From Alsobacter sp045348435 (lineage in GTDB: Bacteria > Pseudomonadota > Alphaproteobacteria > Rhizobiales > Beijerinckiaceae), in NCBI RefSeq assembly GCF_045348435.1, contig NZ_CP157484.1:868001-932000 (forward strand): a stretch of DNA of 64,000 nt, given 5' to 3'. This document shows, one piece after another, positions 52,008-59,892 of the stretch; position 1 is the first letter of the stretch, and every line of letters starts with the position of its first letter. Under the pieces are notes generated by a model. That model searched no databases. It saw only the letters and a program-made list of their open reading frames with translations, and had not been told where the DNA came from. The position numbers and the translations under genes are program-made.

Positions 52008-52642
52008 GGGCATCCGACCTGTTCGATGCGCGGCGCGGTGGCGGGATCGATCACCCGCGAGGTGACGCTCACGGGCGTGTCGTAGAGCCTCATCACCAGG
52101 TCGAAGCGGCCGGAGCCGGTCACCGGCAGCCATGCGCCGGGGCGCGCCTCGCGGGCGACCTCGATCGCGAACTGGCCGTTCTGCCCGCGCACGATCTCCG
52201 CCGAGGTGAAGCCGTAGCGCCCGGCGGGGTTGGCGATGAGCTGGCCGTTGGGCGTCTGCGCCGTGATGGTCCAGTAGCGCGCCTGCGGGGCCCTGCCGAC
52301 GACCCGGTAGGCGCATTGCGCCAGGAGCGGCCGGCCGGCGCTGTCGCGGCGCGCCGTGAAGACGAGGCCTTCGCCCAGCCCGAGCGGCGTCTCGCCGTTG
52401 CGGGCCACGGAGGCGCGGGTGTAGGGGTCGGCGTCGAGCGCGCCGGTGCGGGGCCACGCCGTCCACGGCCCGGCCTCCACGGCGCCGAAGACGACGTTGC
52501 GGGAGACGGAGTAATAGGTCGCGCCGAGGCCGCCGCCGAGCCCGATCGCCAGCACGGCGAGGAACCCGCCGAGCGCTGACCGGCGGCGGCGGGGCGGGGC
52601 CACCGCCCGCGGGGCCGCATAGGGAAGCACGAAGTCGCTCAC
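52004..52642 (-). CDS. DUF1214 domain protein, membrane-anchored
   Basis: 212 residues from GTG 52642 (no in-frame ATG gives the family start without overlapping the PBP gene). Membrane helix at about 24-43, then GPWTAWPRTGALDADPYTRASVARNGE, a DUF1214 hallmark, followed by CAYRVVGRAPQARYWTITAQTPNGQLIANPAGRYGFTSAEIVR and a beta-rich C-terminus. It lies 10 bp after the penicillin-binding protein gene, so is co-transcribed with it. Confidence 0.86.
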   Translation of the reverse strand: MSDFVLPYAAPRAVAPPRRRRSALGGFLAVLAIGLGGGLGATYYSVSRNVVFGAVEAGPWTAWPRTGALDADPYTRASVARNGETPLGLGEGLVFTARRDSAGRPLLAQCAYRVVGRAPQARYWTITAQTPNGQLIANPAGRYGFTSAEIVRGQNGQFAIEVAREARPGAWLPVTGSGRFDLVMRLYDTPVSVTSRVIDPATAPRIEQVGCP

Positions 52643-52652
52643 CGGGAGCCTT

Positions 52653-54899
52653 TTACTGGAGAGCCATCCGGCCGCCAACGCTTCGCGCGGCGCCGAACAG
52701 GTTCGTCTCCGCCGCCGGCTCCAGGAAGGCCGAGGGGCCGCGCCGGGTCACGATGGACTTCATCATGGAATCGATCCCCCCGATGGCGTCAAGCGCGCGC
52801 GGGTTCAGGACGGCGGGCCGCTGCGGCGACGCCGCCACCTCGAACCCCTTCGGCCCCGACGCGCTCGCCACCGCATCCTTGCCGCCAGGCGTGGTCGGGA
52901 CGCCGGGGATCGGCTTCAGCTCGACGCTCTGGTGGGCGGGCGCCATCATCTCGTGCCAGGTCATGGCCGGCAGCGAGCCGCCGGTCATCTTGTTGGTCGA
53001 CTGGTAGTCGTCGTTGCCGAACCAGACGCCGGCCACGAGGTTGCCCGTGAAGCCGACGAACCACGCGTCCCGATAGGCGTTCGTGGTGCCGGTCTTGCCG
53101 GCCACGCGGACGCCCGGGATCGCCGCCTTCTTGCCGGTGCCTTCCTCGACCACCTTCACCAGCATGCCGTTCATGTCGGCGATGACGTTGGCGTTGATGA
53201 TCTGCTTGGGCGCGGGGAGGTCGCGGTCGCGCCGGTAGATCACGTCGCCGCGCGAGTTGCGCACCTCCACGGCCGCGAAGGGATCCGCCTTCTTGCCGCC
53301 ATTGGCGAACACCGCATAGGAGGCCGTCATGTCCAGCACCGTCACCTCGGCCGCGCCGATCGGCAGCGACACGGTGTCGACCAGCGGCGTGGTGAGGCCC
53401 ATCAGGCGGCAGATGTCGATGATGCGGGCGCGCCCGATCTTCGGGTTGCCGTCCCCGATCGCGATCGAGAGCCGCACCGGGATGGTGTTGATCGACTTCG
53501 CCAGCGCGGTCGCGAGCGGCATCGAGCCCGAGTAGGACCGGCCGTAATTGTTCGGGCACCAGTCCCCGATGCACAGGGGCGCATCGGTCACGATGGTGGT
53601 CGGCTTGAACTTCCCGGTCAGCAGGGCCGTCGTGTAGACGAAAGGCTTGAAGGACGACCCCGGCTGGCGCAGCGCGTCCGTGGCGCGGTTGAACTGGCTG
53701 GCGCCGTAGTCGCGGCCGCCCACCATGGCGCGGACGCCGCCGTCCGGATCCATCACGACGGTGGCGGCCTGCTTGGCGTCGTAGCTGTCGCCATACTGGC
53801 GCAGCATGCTCTCCACCGCCGTCTCGGCCTGCTTCTGGATGGAGACGTCGAGGGCGGTCCGGACCGTCAGCACCCGGTCGCCGCCCAGTTTGCCGTCGTC
53901 CGAGAGGTGCTTCAGCTCGTTGAACGCCCAGTCGAGATAGAAGTCCGGGCTGGTCTCGCGCTTGCGGTCGACCGGCGTCGCGGGGTTGCGGCGGGCGGCG
54001 TAGACCTGGCCCTCGGTGAGGAAGCCGGCGTCCACCATGTTGGACAGCACGTCGGCGGCGCGGGCGCGCGCGGCGGGCAGGTTGTTGTGCGGCGCGTATT
54101 TGGTCGGCGCCTTGAACAGGCCGGCCAGCATGGCGGCCTCCGACAGGCTCACATCCTTGATCGACTTGCCGAAATAGAACTCCGCGGCGGCCTGTGCCCC
54201 GAACGATCCGCCGCCCATATAGGCGCGGTCGAGATAGAGCTTGAGGATCTGGCTCTTGGTCAGGTGGAACTCCAGCCACAAGGCCAGGAACGCCTCCTTG
54301 ATCTTGCGCTCCAGCGACCGCTCGTTGGAGAGGAACAGGTTCTTGGCCAGCTGCTGCGTCAGCGACGAACCGCCCTGCACCACGCCGGACGCGCGCGCAT
54401 TGACCGCGATGGCCCGCATGGTGCCGATCACGTCGATGCCGAAATGCTCGTAGAAGCGCCGGTCCTCGGTGGCCAGCACGGCCTTGAGGAAGTGGTCGGG
54501 GAACTCGTCCAGCGACACCGAATCGTCGTGCCGGATGCCGCGCCGCCCCACCTCGTTGCCGTAGCGGTCGAGGAAGGTCACCGCGAGGTCCTGCTTCTTC
54601 AGCCAGTCGTCGCCGCCCACCTCCCGGAACGCCGGGAGCGCGAGCGCCAGCATCACCAGCAGGCCGCCGACGCCCAGCGTCAGGCCTTCGCCCAGGATCT
54701 CGACTCCGACGCGCTTGGCGCCCCGGACCTGGAACAGGTCCATGGCCTCCGCATAGCGCGCGTAGGCGGCCCCGAACCTGCGGCCGCTCTCGTTCAGCGA
54801 GAACGCGGTCCACGAATCGAAGGATTCAAACGCCCTGACGATCCGCTGCCACAGCGAGAGCTTGCCCTTGAACTCCACCACGCACCCTCGCGCCACCAA
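52653..54899 (-). CDS. Class A penicillin-binding protein (PBP1A family)
   Basis: 748 residues. Short cytoplasmic tail, membrane helix at about 72-90, transglycosylase domain with catalytic Glu145 (ATEDRRFYEHFG), QGGSSLTQQLAKNLFL and KIKEAFLALWLE. The transpeptidase has Ser415 in GSSFKP, SIN at 469-471 and KTGTT starting at Lys602. It polymerises and cross-links peptidoglycan in the periplasm. All catalytic motifs are intact. First gene of an operon with the DUF1214 and DUF1254 genes. Start ATG 54899 or a GTG seven codons in. Confidence 0.95.
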   Translation of the reverse strand: MVARGCVVEFKGKLSLWQRIVRAFESFDSWTAFSLNESGRRFGAAYARYAEAMDLFQVRGAKRVGVEILGEGLTLGVGGLLVMLALALPAFREVGGDDWLKKQDLAVTFLDRYGNEVGRRGIRHDDSVSLDEFPDHFLKAVLATEDRRFYEHFGIDVIGTMRAIAVNARASGVVQGGSSLTQQLAKNLFLSNERSLERKIKEAFLALWLEFHLTKSQILKLYLDRAYMGGGSFGAQAAAEFYFGKSIKDVSLSEAAMLAGLFKAPTKYAPHNNLPAARARAADVLSNMVDAGFLTEGQVYAARRNPATPVDRKRETSPDFYLDWAFNELKHLSDDGKLGGDRVLTVRTALDVSIQKQAETAVESMLRQYGDSYDAKQAATVVMDPDGGVRAMVGGRDYGASQFNRATDALRQPGSSFKPFVYTTALLTGKFKPTTIVTDAPLCIGDWCPNNYGRSYSGSMPLATALAKSINTIPVRLSIAIGDGNPKIGRARIIDICRLMGLTTPLVDTVSLPIGAAEVTVLDMTASYAVFANGGKKADPFAAVEVRNSRGDVIYRRDRDLPAPKQIINANVIADMNGMLVKVVEEGTGKKAAIPGVRVAGKTGTTNAYRDAWFVGFTGNLVAGVWFGNDDYQSTNKMTGGSLPAMTWHEMMAPAHQSVELKPIPGVPTTPGGKDAVASASGPKGFEVAASPQRPAVLNPRALDAIGGIDSMMKSIVTRRGPSAFLEPAAETNLFGAARSVGGRMALQ

Positions 54900-55049
54900 C
54901 CGACCGGGCCCGTAACGCCCAGGCGCCCTTGTCCGATCCGTTTAATAGTCTATCAACCAAACCGCTCGCGCGCGAGATCGGTGGCCGGGTCAGCTCGCCA
55001 CATGCGTGCGAACCTCGTTTCATGGTGAACGCCAAGGTTGTTGTACCCG

Positions 55050-55544
55050 ATGGCTGAAGGCGAAAAGCCCGTCAACGACCCGTTCTGGCGAACCGTCGCC
55101 CTCGAGGACATGACCCCCGACCAGTGGGAGAGCCTCTGCGACGGCTGCGGACGCTGCTGCCTGGTGAAGCTGGAGGACGAGGACACCGGCCGCATCCACG
55201 CCACCGACATCGCCTGCCGGCTGTTCGACGCCGGAGCCTGCCGCTGCAAGGACTACGAGAACCGCACCGCGGTGGTGCCCGACTGCGTCAGCCTCACCCC
55301 CAAGGAGGTGCGCTCGCTGCCTTGGCTGCCGCCCACCTGCGGGTACCGGCTCGTGGCCGAGGGCAAGGACCTCGCCTGGTGGCACCCGCTCGTGTCCGGA
55401 TCTCCCGAAACGGTGCGCGAGGCCGGCGTGTCCGTGGCCGGGAAAGTCTTCGGCGGCGAGGACGAGATCGCGCTGGAGGACGTCGTCGACCGCATCAAGG
55501 CCTGGCCCCTGCGCTGGCCCCGCAAGGCGCGCGAGCCGCGCTGA
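55050..55544 (+). CDS. YcgN/UPF0260 family cysteine-cluster protein
   Basis: 164 residues from ATG 55050. Cys-rich motif CDGCGRCCLVK (Cys30, 33, 36, 37) and further Cys at 56, 64, 66 and 79 are the probable metal or Fe-S ligands of this cytosolic family (PF03692-like). The sequence PFWRTVALEDMTPDQWESLCDGCG is the family's N-terminus. Function unknown. Divergent from the PBP gene. Confidence 0.92.
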   Translation: MAEGEKPVNDPFWRTVALEDMTPDQWESLCDGCGRCCLVKLEDEDTGRIHATDIACRLFDAGACRCKDYENRTAVVPDCVSLTPKEVRSLPWLPPTCGYRLVAEGKDLAWWHPLVSGSPETVREAGVSVAGKVFGGEDEIALEDVVDRIKAWPLRWPRKAREPR

Positions 55545-55607
55545 GCCAGGCTGGGTCCTCAGACCCGAATGGTCAACATGGCCCTGTCCTTTTTAGGAAA
55601 GTTCTCC

Positions 55608-55636
55608 TTGACAGCGTAACGCTTCCTAGGTAGAAC
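55608..55636 (+). promoter_or_regulatory. Sigma-70-type promoter ahead of the GTA cluster
   Basis: TTGACA at 55608-55613, 17-bp spacer, TAGAAC at 55631-55636. The -35 is perfect and the -10 matches four of six bases. It lies 106 bp upstream of the g1-like start and is the best promoter-like sequence in front of the cluster. A lone TTAAC at 55673 could be a CtrA half-site. Confidence 0.45.
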
Positions 55637-55741
55637 TTGGTCATTCTCCAGAGTTGCGAGCGCCGGCCGCGGTTAACGACAGTCGGAGCGCCGACGATTT
55701 CAGTCGGTTCAGCATAGAGCGCGTCATTAGGAGTTTTCACC

Positions 55742-56191
55742 ATGTCATTGCCCAAAGCCGCCCCTCACGCCACTCCTCCGTCCCGAAGCGCATCCCCTCC
55801 GGCCGAAACGTCCCAGCGCTCCGGCGCAGTCCGTCGCGTCGCGCCGGGCGACAGGTTCCGACGGCGCCGCGACGGCCTCGTGGCCCGGCTCTGGAGCGCC
55901 GTCGCCAGGCAGATCGAGGACGTCGAGCGCCGCAGCGCCGATCTCCCGGGCGCCGCCAATCCCGAGCGGGACGCCAAGGTCCTGGCGATCCTGTGCCGCG
56001 TCGTCCGCGAACTCGCCGAGGACGACGAGGCCGCCTTCAAGAGCAACGGGCGACGCCTGTCCGAGGAGTCCGCGCATGCCGTCCACGGTCCCGACCTCGA
56101 GGAGTTCCGAGACGACGTTGCTCGACGCCTTTCTCGCCTTCGAGAAGAGCGGAACGCTGCTGCAGGCGCTGCGCGGACTGAGCCCGGCTGA
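55742..56191 (+). CDS. GTA g1-like protein, possible small terminase
   Basis: 149 residues from ATG 55742 with TAGGAG 10 bp upstream. Basic, disordered N-terminus (residues 1-50), then helices (RQIEDVERRSADLPGAANPERDAKVLAILCRVVRELAED) like those of GTA g1/TerS-type proteins that sit before the large terminase. The position is the main argument for the call. It overlaps the terminase start by 116 bp. Confidence 0.65.
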   Translation: MSLPKAAPHATPPSRSASPPAETSQRSGAVRRVAPGDRFRRRRDGLVARLWSAVARQIEDVERRSADLPGAANPERDAKVLAILCRVVRELAEDDEAAFKSNGRRLSEESAHAVHGPDLEEFRDDVARRLSRLREERNAAAGAARTEPG

Positions 56192-57458
56192 GGTCGAGCG
56201 CCTGAAATTCGACTGGGACCTCTGGTCCCGACAGGACCAGAGGCCTCCGGCGCAGGCCCAGGGCGGCGGTCCCTGGACGGTCTGGCTGATCCTGGGCGGC
56301 CGCGGCGCGGGCAAGACCCGCGCCGGGGCCGAATGGGTGAGGAGCGTGGCTTGCGGCCGGGGTCCCGGCCGCAAGCCCGTCGGCCGCATCGCCCTGGTGG
56401 GCGAGACCATCGCGGAGGTGCGCGACGTCATGATCGAGGGCGCGTCCGGCATCCTGGCCGTGCACCCCCGGTCGGAGCGGCCGACCTGGGAGCCTTCGCG
56501 CCGGCGGCTGGAGTGGCCGAGCGGCGCGCTGGCCCACGCGTTCTCGGCCGAAGACCCCGAAAGCCTGCGCGGCCCCCAGTTCGGGGCCGCCTGGCTGGAC
56601 GAACTGGCCAAGTGGCGGCTGGCGCGCGAGACCTGAGACATGCTGCAGTTCGGCCTGCGTCTCGGCGAGCGGCCGAGCCAGCTCGTCACCACCACGCCGC
56701 GCCCCGTGGCGCTGCTGAAGGAGCTGCTCGCCGACCCTCACACGGCGGTGTCGCGCGCCGGCACGCGCGCCAACATGCATCACCTGGCGGCCAGCTTCAT
56801 CGAGGCCGTGGCGCGCCGCTACGCCGGCACGCGCCTGGGCCGGCAGGAGCTCGAAGGCGAGATCGTGGAGGAGCGACAGGACGCGCTGTGGAGCCGCGAC
56901 CTGATCGAGGCCTGCCGGGAGGCCGAGGCGCCGCCTTCGGTGCGGATCGTCGTGGCGGTCGATCCGCCGGCCTCCTCGGGCAAGCGGGCCGACGCCTGCG
57001 GCATCGTCGCCGCCGGCCTCGACGACGCCGGCCGCATGCACGTGCTGGAGGACGCTTCGCTCGCCAGCGCCAGCCCTGCCGCCTGGGCCTCCGCCACCGT
57101 CGCGCTGGCCCGCCGCCTGGAGGCGGACGCCGTGGTGGTCGAGGTCAACCAGGGCGGCGAGATGGCCGAGGCCGTGCTGCGCGAAGCCGACCCCGGCCTG
57201 GCGGTGACGCCCGTGCGCGCCACCCGCGGCAAGCATGTGCGGGCCGAGCCCGTCGCCCACCTCTACGAGCGCGGCCGCGTCCGCCATGCCGGGACGTTCC
57301 CGGCGCTGGAGGACGAGCTGTGCGACTTCGGCCCCACCGCGACCGGCTTCGGCCTCTCCACCGGCCGCTCGCCCGACCGCATGGACGCCCTCGTCTGGGC
57401 CGTGACGGCGCTCGCCCTGGGCGCCAGGGCGGCGGAGCCGAGAGTGCGGCGGATGTGA
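56076..57458 (+). pseudogene. GTA large terminase with in-frame stop at codon 187
   Basis: One frame of 460 codons is interrupted only by TGA at 56634-56636. The upstream part (186 residues) has Walker A GGRGAGKT (74-81) and Walker B AAWLDE with Asp175-Glu176. The downstream part, from ATG 56640 (272 residues), has the coupling motif VTTTPRP and the RNase-H-like nuclease (AVDPPASSGKRADACGIVAAG, VVEVNQGGEMAE, SPDRMDALVWAV). In homologues the stop position lies in a WxML-like context, so TGG to TGA is the simplest change. TGAGACATG could permit re-initiation and two half-proteins. Confidence 0.85.
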
Positions 57459-57467
57459 TGCGCCTCC

Positions 57468-57584
57468 CTCTCCCGCCTGCGGGAGAGAGGCAGGGGTGAA
57501 GGCCTTCGCCGCCCCTCCCGTTGCGCCATCGAGACCCGCCGCGCCACCCTCACCCCTGCCCCTCTCCCACGGCGTGGGAGAGGG
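57468..57584. repeat. Composite palindromic repeat between terminase and portal fragments
   Basis: Left hairpin CTCTCCCGC-CT-GCGGGAGAG (57468-57487). Right hairpin with 11-bp arms CCCTCTCCCAC (57560-57570) and 57574-57584. Outer long arms GGCAGGGGTGA (57489-57499) and TCACCCCTGCC (57550-57560) are exact complements. The whole could fold as one large structure and resembles a small non-autonomous palindromic element. Confidence 0.75.
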
Positions 57585-57597
57585 GGCATCCCCGGAG

Positions 57598-57957
57598 ATG
57601 TCATCCTTGCTGTCGCGCCTCATGGGGCGCGCGGGGCGCGTTGCTGCGCCGGTCGCCGCTCCTCAGGCGAAAGCGTCCCGCACGGGGCCGTTGATCGCGT
57701 TTCCCAGCCTGGGACGGCCCGTGTGGACGCCGCGCGACTATGCGGCGCTGGCCCGCGAGGGCTACCAGCGCAACGCCGTGGTCTACCGCGCCGTCCGCAT
57801 GGTGGCCGAGGCCGCCGCCAGCGTGCCGCTTCTCGTCTACCGCGACGGGCGCGAGGAGCCGGACCATCCGCTGGCCCGGCTGTCGTGTCTCACGCGGTCG
57901 CGCCGGATGGACTGCACCAAGCGATCCATCGTCTTCGGGTCGCGCAGGTGTTCATGA
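57598..57957 (+). pseudogene. GTA portal protein, N-terminal fragment
   Basis: From ATG 57598 the product reads like a portal N-terminus up to about residue 98: LIAFPSLGRPVWTPRDYAALAREGYQRNAVVYRAVRMVAEAAASVPLLVYRDG, then HPLARL. After about base 57891 homology is lost and 22 unrelated residues run to TGA at 57955-57957, where ATGA overlaps the next small ORF. A full portal has about 390-400 residues, so roughly three quarters is missing here. Confidence 0.85.
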
Positions 57958-58154
57958 CAACGTCGGCGTTAAACGAGGTTTTGCTTGTCGATCGAAAGCG
58001 CCGTCCGGTCGTGGTCCTGACGACGGAGGACGATGATCTAACGATGGCGTGGTTCAACGCCTCGACGCTGATCGTGAAGGTCCGCAAGGGCGCTTACTCC
58101 ACATTGATCCATGAGCACTTGGGAGGAGTGGCTGTGGAAGTCGCCGATCGTTAG
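57954..58154 (+). CDS. Small inserted ORF of unknown function
   Basis: 66 residues (MTTSALNEVLLVDRKRRPVV, then an acidic TTEDDDLTMAWFNASTLIVK stretch). The start overlaps the stop of the portal fragment as ATGA. Base composition is clearly lower in GC than the flanking GTA genes, suggesting a foreign origin. The same frame stays open upstream to 57891 and beyond, so it may itself be the tail of a larger inserted gene. No family recognised. Confidence 0.5.
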   Translation: MTTSALNEVLLVDRKRRPVVVLTTEDDDLTMAWFNASTLIVKVRKGAYSTLIHEHLGGVAVEVADR

Positions 58155-58204
58155 GTGCCCGACGGCGCCACGGGCCTGCCCGGCTCGCCGCTCTCAGAAC
58201 GTCG

Positions 58205-58336
58205 ATCCCGCTGGTCACCCGCACGGCCCAGAGCCTGGCCCACTGGCTTAGCCCCGCCTTCGACGGCGCCCTGCGCCTGGCGCCCGACCTCGACGGCGTC
58301 GACGCGCGGGCGCCGGAACGCGAGGCGCTTGCGTAG
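58205..58336 (+). pseudogene. GTA portal protein, C-terminal fragment
   Basis: 43 codons in one frame ending at TAG 58334-58336 encode LVTRTAQSLAHWLSPAFDG, then LRLAPDLDGVDARAPEREAL, the near-C-terminal helix region of HK97/GTA portals (normally followed by Trp-Ala-Arg). No start codon or ribosome site belongs to it. Together with the N-terminal fragment it shows that about 200 residues of the portal were replaced by unrelated DNA. Confidence 0.8.
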
Positions 58337-58437
58337 GCCACGCTCGGCATCCACACGCCGACGGTCTGGAACAAGGCCCCGCTCGACAAACCCAGCCACG
58401 AAGCCGCACGATCTATTGGAAGGTCGAGATCGACGCC

Positions 58438-58770
58438 ATGGTGATTCTCAAGCACCGCTTGCGCCTGACGCAGCATGACGGCGAACGCTTCGTTGAGATC
58501 GTTGTGCATCGTCCCGAGCCCGATGATCGGTGCTGGAGGTGCGACTATTCGATCGCCTGGCCCGAAGGCGTCTGGCGGAGCCGAGGCGTCGGTCATGACG
58601 CCCTCCAGGCGCTCGTGCTGACCCTGCAAAAGATCGGGGCGGAGATCTACACGAGCCCCTACCACGCCGCGGGCCAACTCAGCGTCGACGGCGCTGAAGG
58701 CGGCTATGGCTTCCCGGTCCCCCACAGCCTGCGCGACCTGCTCGTGGGCGCAGACGCGAAAGCGTTCTGA
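58438..58770 (+). CDS. DUF6968-like small protein inserted in the GTA cluster
   Basis: 110 residues from ATG 58438. Pattern RCDYSIAWPEGVWRSRGVGHDALQALVLTLQKIGAEIYTSPYH, then GGYGFPVPHSLRDLL, matches the DUF6968-type family (residues about 38-105), which is not part of the canonical GTA set. No membrane helix or signal. It follows the decayed portal end, so it probably arrived with the same rearrangement. Function unknown. Confidence 0.7.
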   Translation: MVILKHRLRLTQHDGERFVEIVVHRPEPDDRCWRCDYSIAWPEGVWRSRGVGHDALQALVLTLQKIGAEIYTSPYHAAGQLSVDGAEGGYGFPVPHSLRDLLVGADAKAF

Positions 58771-58805
58771 ACGCGCCTTTTTCTCCGCGACCTCGCGCAC
58801 TCACC

Positions 58806-58840
58806 CCAAGCGCCCCGGCCCCCGCCGATGGGCGCTTTTC
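58806..58840 (+). terminator. Candidate terminator after the DUF6968-like gene
   Basis: AAGCGCC (about 58808-58814) pairs with GGCGCTT (58830-58836), followed by TTCGCG. The short T-run and position 40-70 bp after the stop suggest termination, which would separate the front of the cluster from the capsid genes. Confidence 0.5.
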
Positions 58841-58882
58841 GCGTTCCCCCGGCCGCGCGCGGCCCAGTCCAAGGAGCCCCCT

Positions 58883-59086
58883 ATGCCGCCCCTCCTCGAA
58901 AGCCCCGTGATCGAGAGCATTCTCGGGCGCGGAGACCTGGCCGACATCGCGCTCTTTTTGTGGGCGAGCAGCGCTTCCGCCGTGGTGGCGCTGCTCCTGA
59001 AGGAGCTCTCCGCCGCCAATCGTCGCTTCGACGCCTTCGTGCACGAGCTCAACCGCTTCAACACCCGCGCTGGCGGGCGGGACTGA
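58883..59086 (+). CDS. GTA g3.5-like small membrane protein
   Basis: 67 residues from ATG 58883 (CCAAGGAG 8-15 bp upstream). One hydrophobic helix (ADIALFLWASSASAVVALLLKEL) and a short polar C-terminus (FDAFVHELNRFNTRAGG). A small ORF in the same place, between portal and prohead protease, is present in GTA clusters (g3.5). Role in head assembly is not established. Confidence 0.72.
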   Translation: MPPLLESPVIESILGRGDLADIALFLWASSASAVVALLLKELSAANRRFDAFVHELNRFNTRAGGRD

Positions 59087-59131
59087 CGACCGCCTTTTCA
59101 CCAAGCCGTTTCAGCACCAAAGGATTTTCCC

Positions 59132-59326
59132 ATGCTGTCGTTTCTGTTGCGACGCGCCGCCCCCCGGGCGGATGCGAACGCGGCTCTGTGCGCCGTCGCC
59201 CAGCGGCCCGAGCCCGAGCAGGTCATCGCCGCCTTCGTGCAGACGCTGGCCCGGCTCGATCCGTGCGGGTCGGCCCCGTCGCCGCGCCGCCGGCCGCGCG
59301 CCGTCGCGGCCGCGCGCAAGGGCTGA
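59132..59326 (+). CDS. Short ORF before the prohead protease
   Basis: 64 residues from ATG 59132 with AAAGGA 8 bp upstream. Ends 4 bp before the protease gene. Basic N- and C-termini and a helical middle (PEQVIAAFVQTLARLDP). No family recognised. The ribosome site and tight spacing support translation; otherwise weak. Confidence 0.45.
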   Translation: MLSFLLRRAAPRADANAALCAVAQRPEPEQVIAAFVQTLARLDPCGSAPSPRRRPRAVAAARKG

Positions 59327-59330
59327 GCCG

Positions 59331-59858
59331 ATGGCGCTCAGCTATCGCTCCTCCCTGCCGCCGCTGCGGCCTCCGCCCCGGCCCCCGCCGCCTCCCGTGG
59401 AGGTGCGCGACGGCCGACTGGCTCTGGCCCCGCCATCCGCCGCCGGCGTGTTCGAGGGCTACGCCAGCCTGTTCGGCGTGGTGGACCTCGGCCGCGACAT
59501 GGTGATGCCCGGCGCCTTCGCCGAAAGCCTCGCCCGGCGCGGCGTCTCGGGCGTGCGGCTCCTGTGGCAGCACGATCCGGCCGAGCCGATCGGCGCCTGG
59601 ACGGCGCTGCGCGAGGACGCCCGCGGCCTCTTCGCCCGCGGCCGGCTCAACATGGGCGTGGCCCGCGCCCGCGAACTGGTCGCGCTGATGCGCCAGGGCG
59701 CGGTGGACGGGCTCTCCATCGGCTTCAAGGTCGGCGGCGCCCGCACCGACCCGCGCTCCGGCGTGCGCCGGCTCCACAAGGTCGACCTGTGGGAGATCTC
59801 GCTCGTCACCTTCCCGCTGCTCCCGCAAGCCCGCGTCGCCGCCGTGAAGGCGCGATGA
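59331..59858 (+). CDS. GTA prohead (HK97-type) protease, g4
   Basis: 175 residues from ATG 59331. Serine protease of the herpesvirus/HK97 assemblin fold that trims the capsid protein during head maturation. The FEGYASLFGVVDLGRDMVMPGAF motif near 41-63, catalytic His81 in LLWQHDP, Ser129 in DGLSIGFKV, and the KVDLWEISLVTFPL strand are all present. N-terminal ~25 residues are Pro-rich. It ends 34 bp before the capsid start, as expected for its partner. Confidence 0.92.
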   Translation: MALSYRSSLPPLRPPPRPPPPPVEVRDGRLALAPPSAAGVFEGYASLFGVVDLGRDMVMPGAFAESLARRGVSGVRLLWQHDPAEPIGAWTALREDARGLFARGRLNMGVARARELVALMRQGAVDGLSIGFKVGGARTDPRSGVRRLHKVDLWEISLVTFPLLPQARVAAVKAR

Positions 59859-59892
59859 GGCATTGATTCCCGTTCACCAGCAAGGACCCGTC

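Noticed and set aside
54965..54976. CTCGCGCGCGAG palindrome between the PBP1A and YcgN genes, considered as an operator
   Set aside because: Short CG-rich palindromes arise often by chance at this GC content and no conserved partner was seen.
55673..55677. TTAAC before the GTA g1-like gene, considered as a CtrA box
   Set aside because: No second half at a 7-bp spacing on either side.
55573..55755. 60-codon minus-strand frame ahead of the GTA cluster
   Set aside because: No ribosome site or family, and it runs through the predicted GTA promoter and g1 start.
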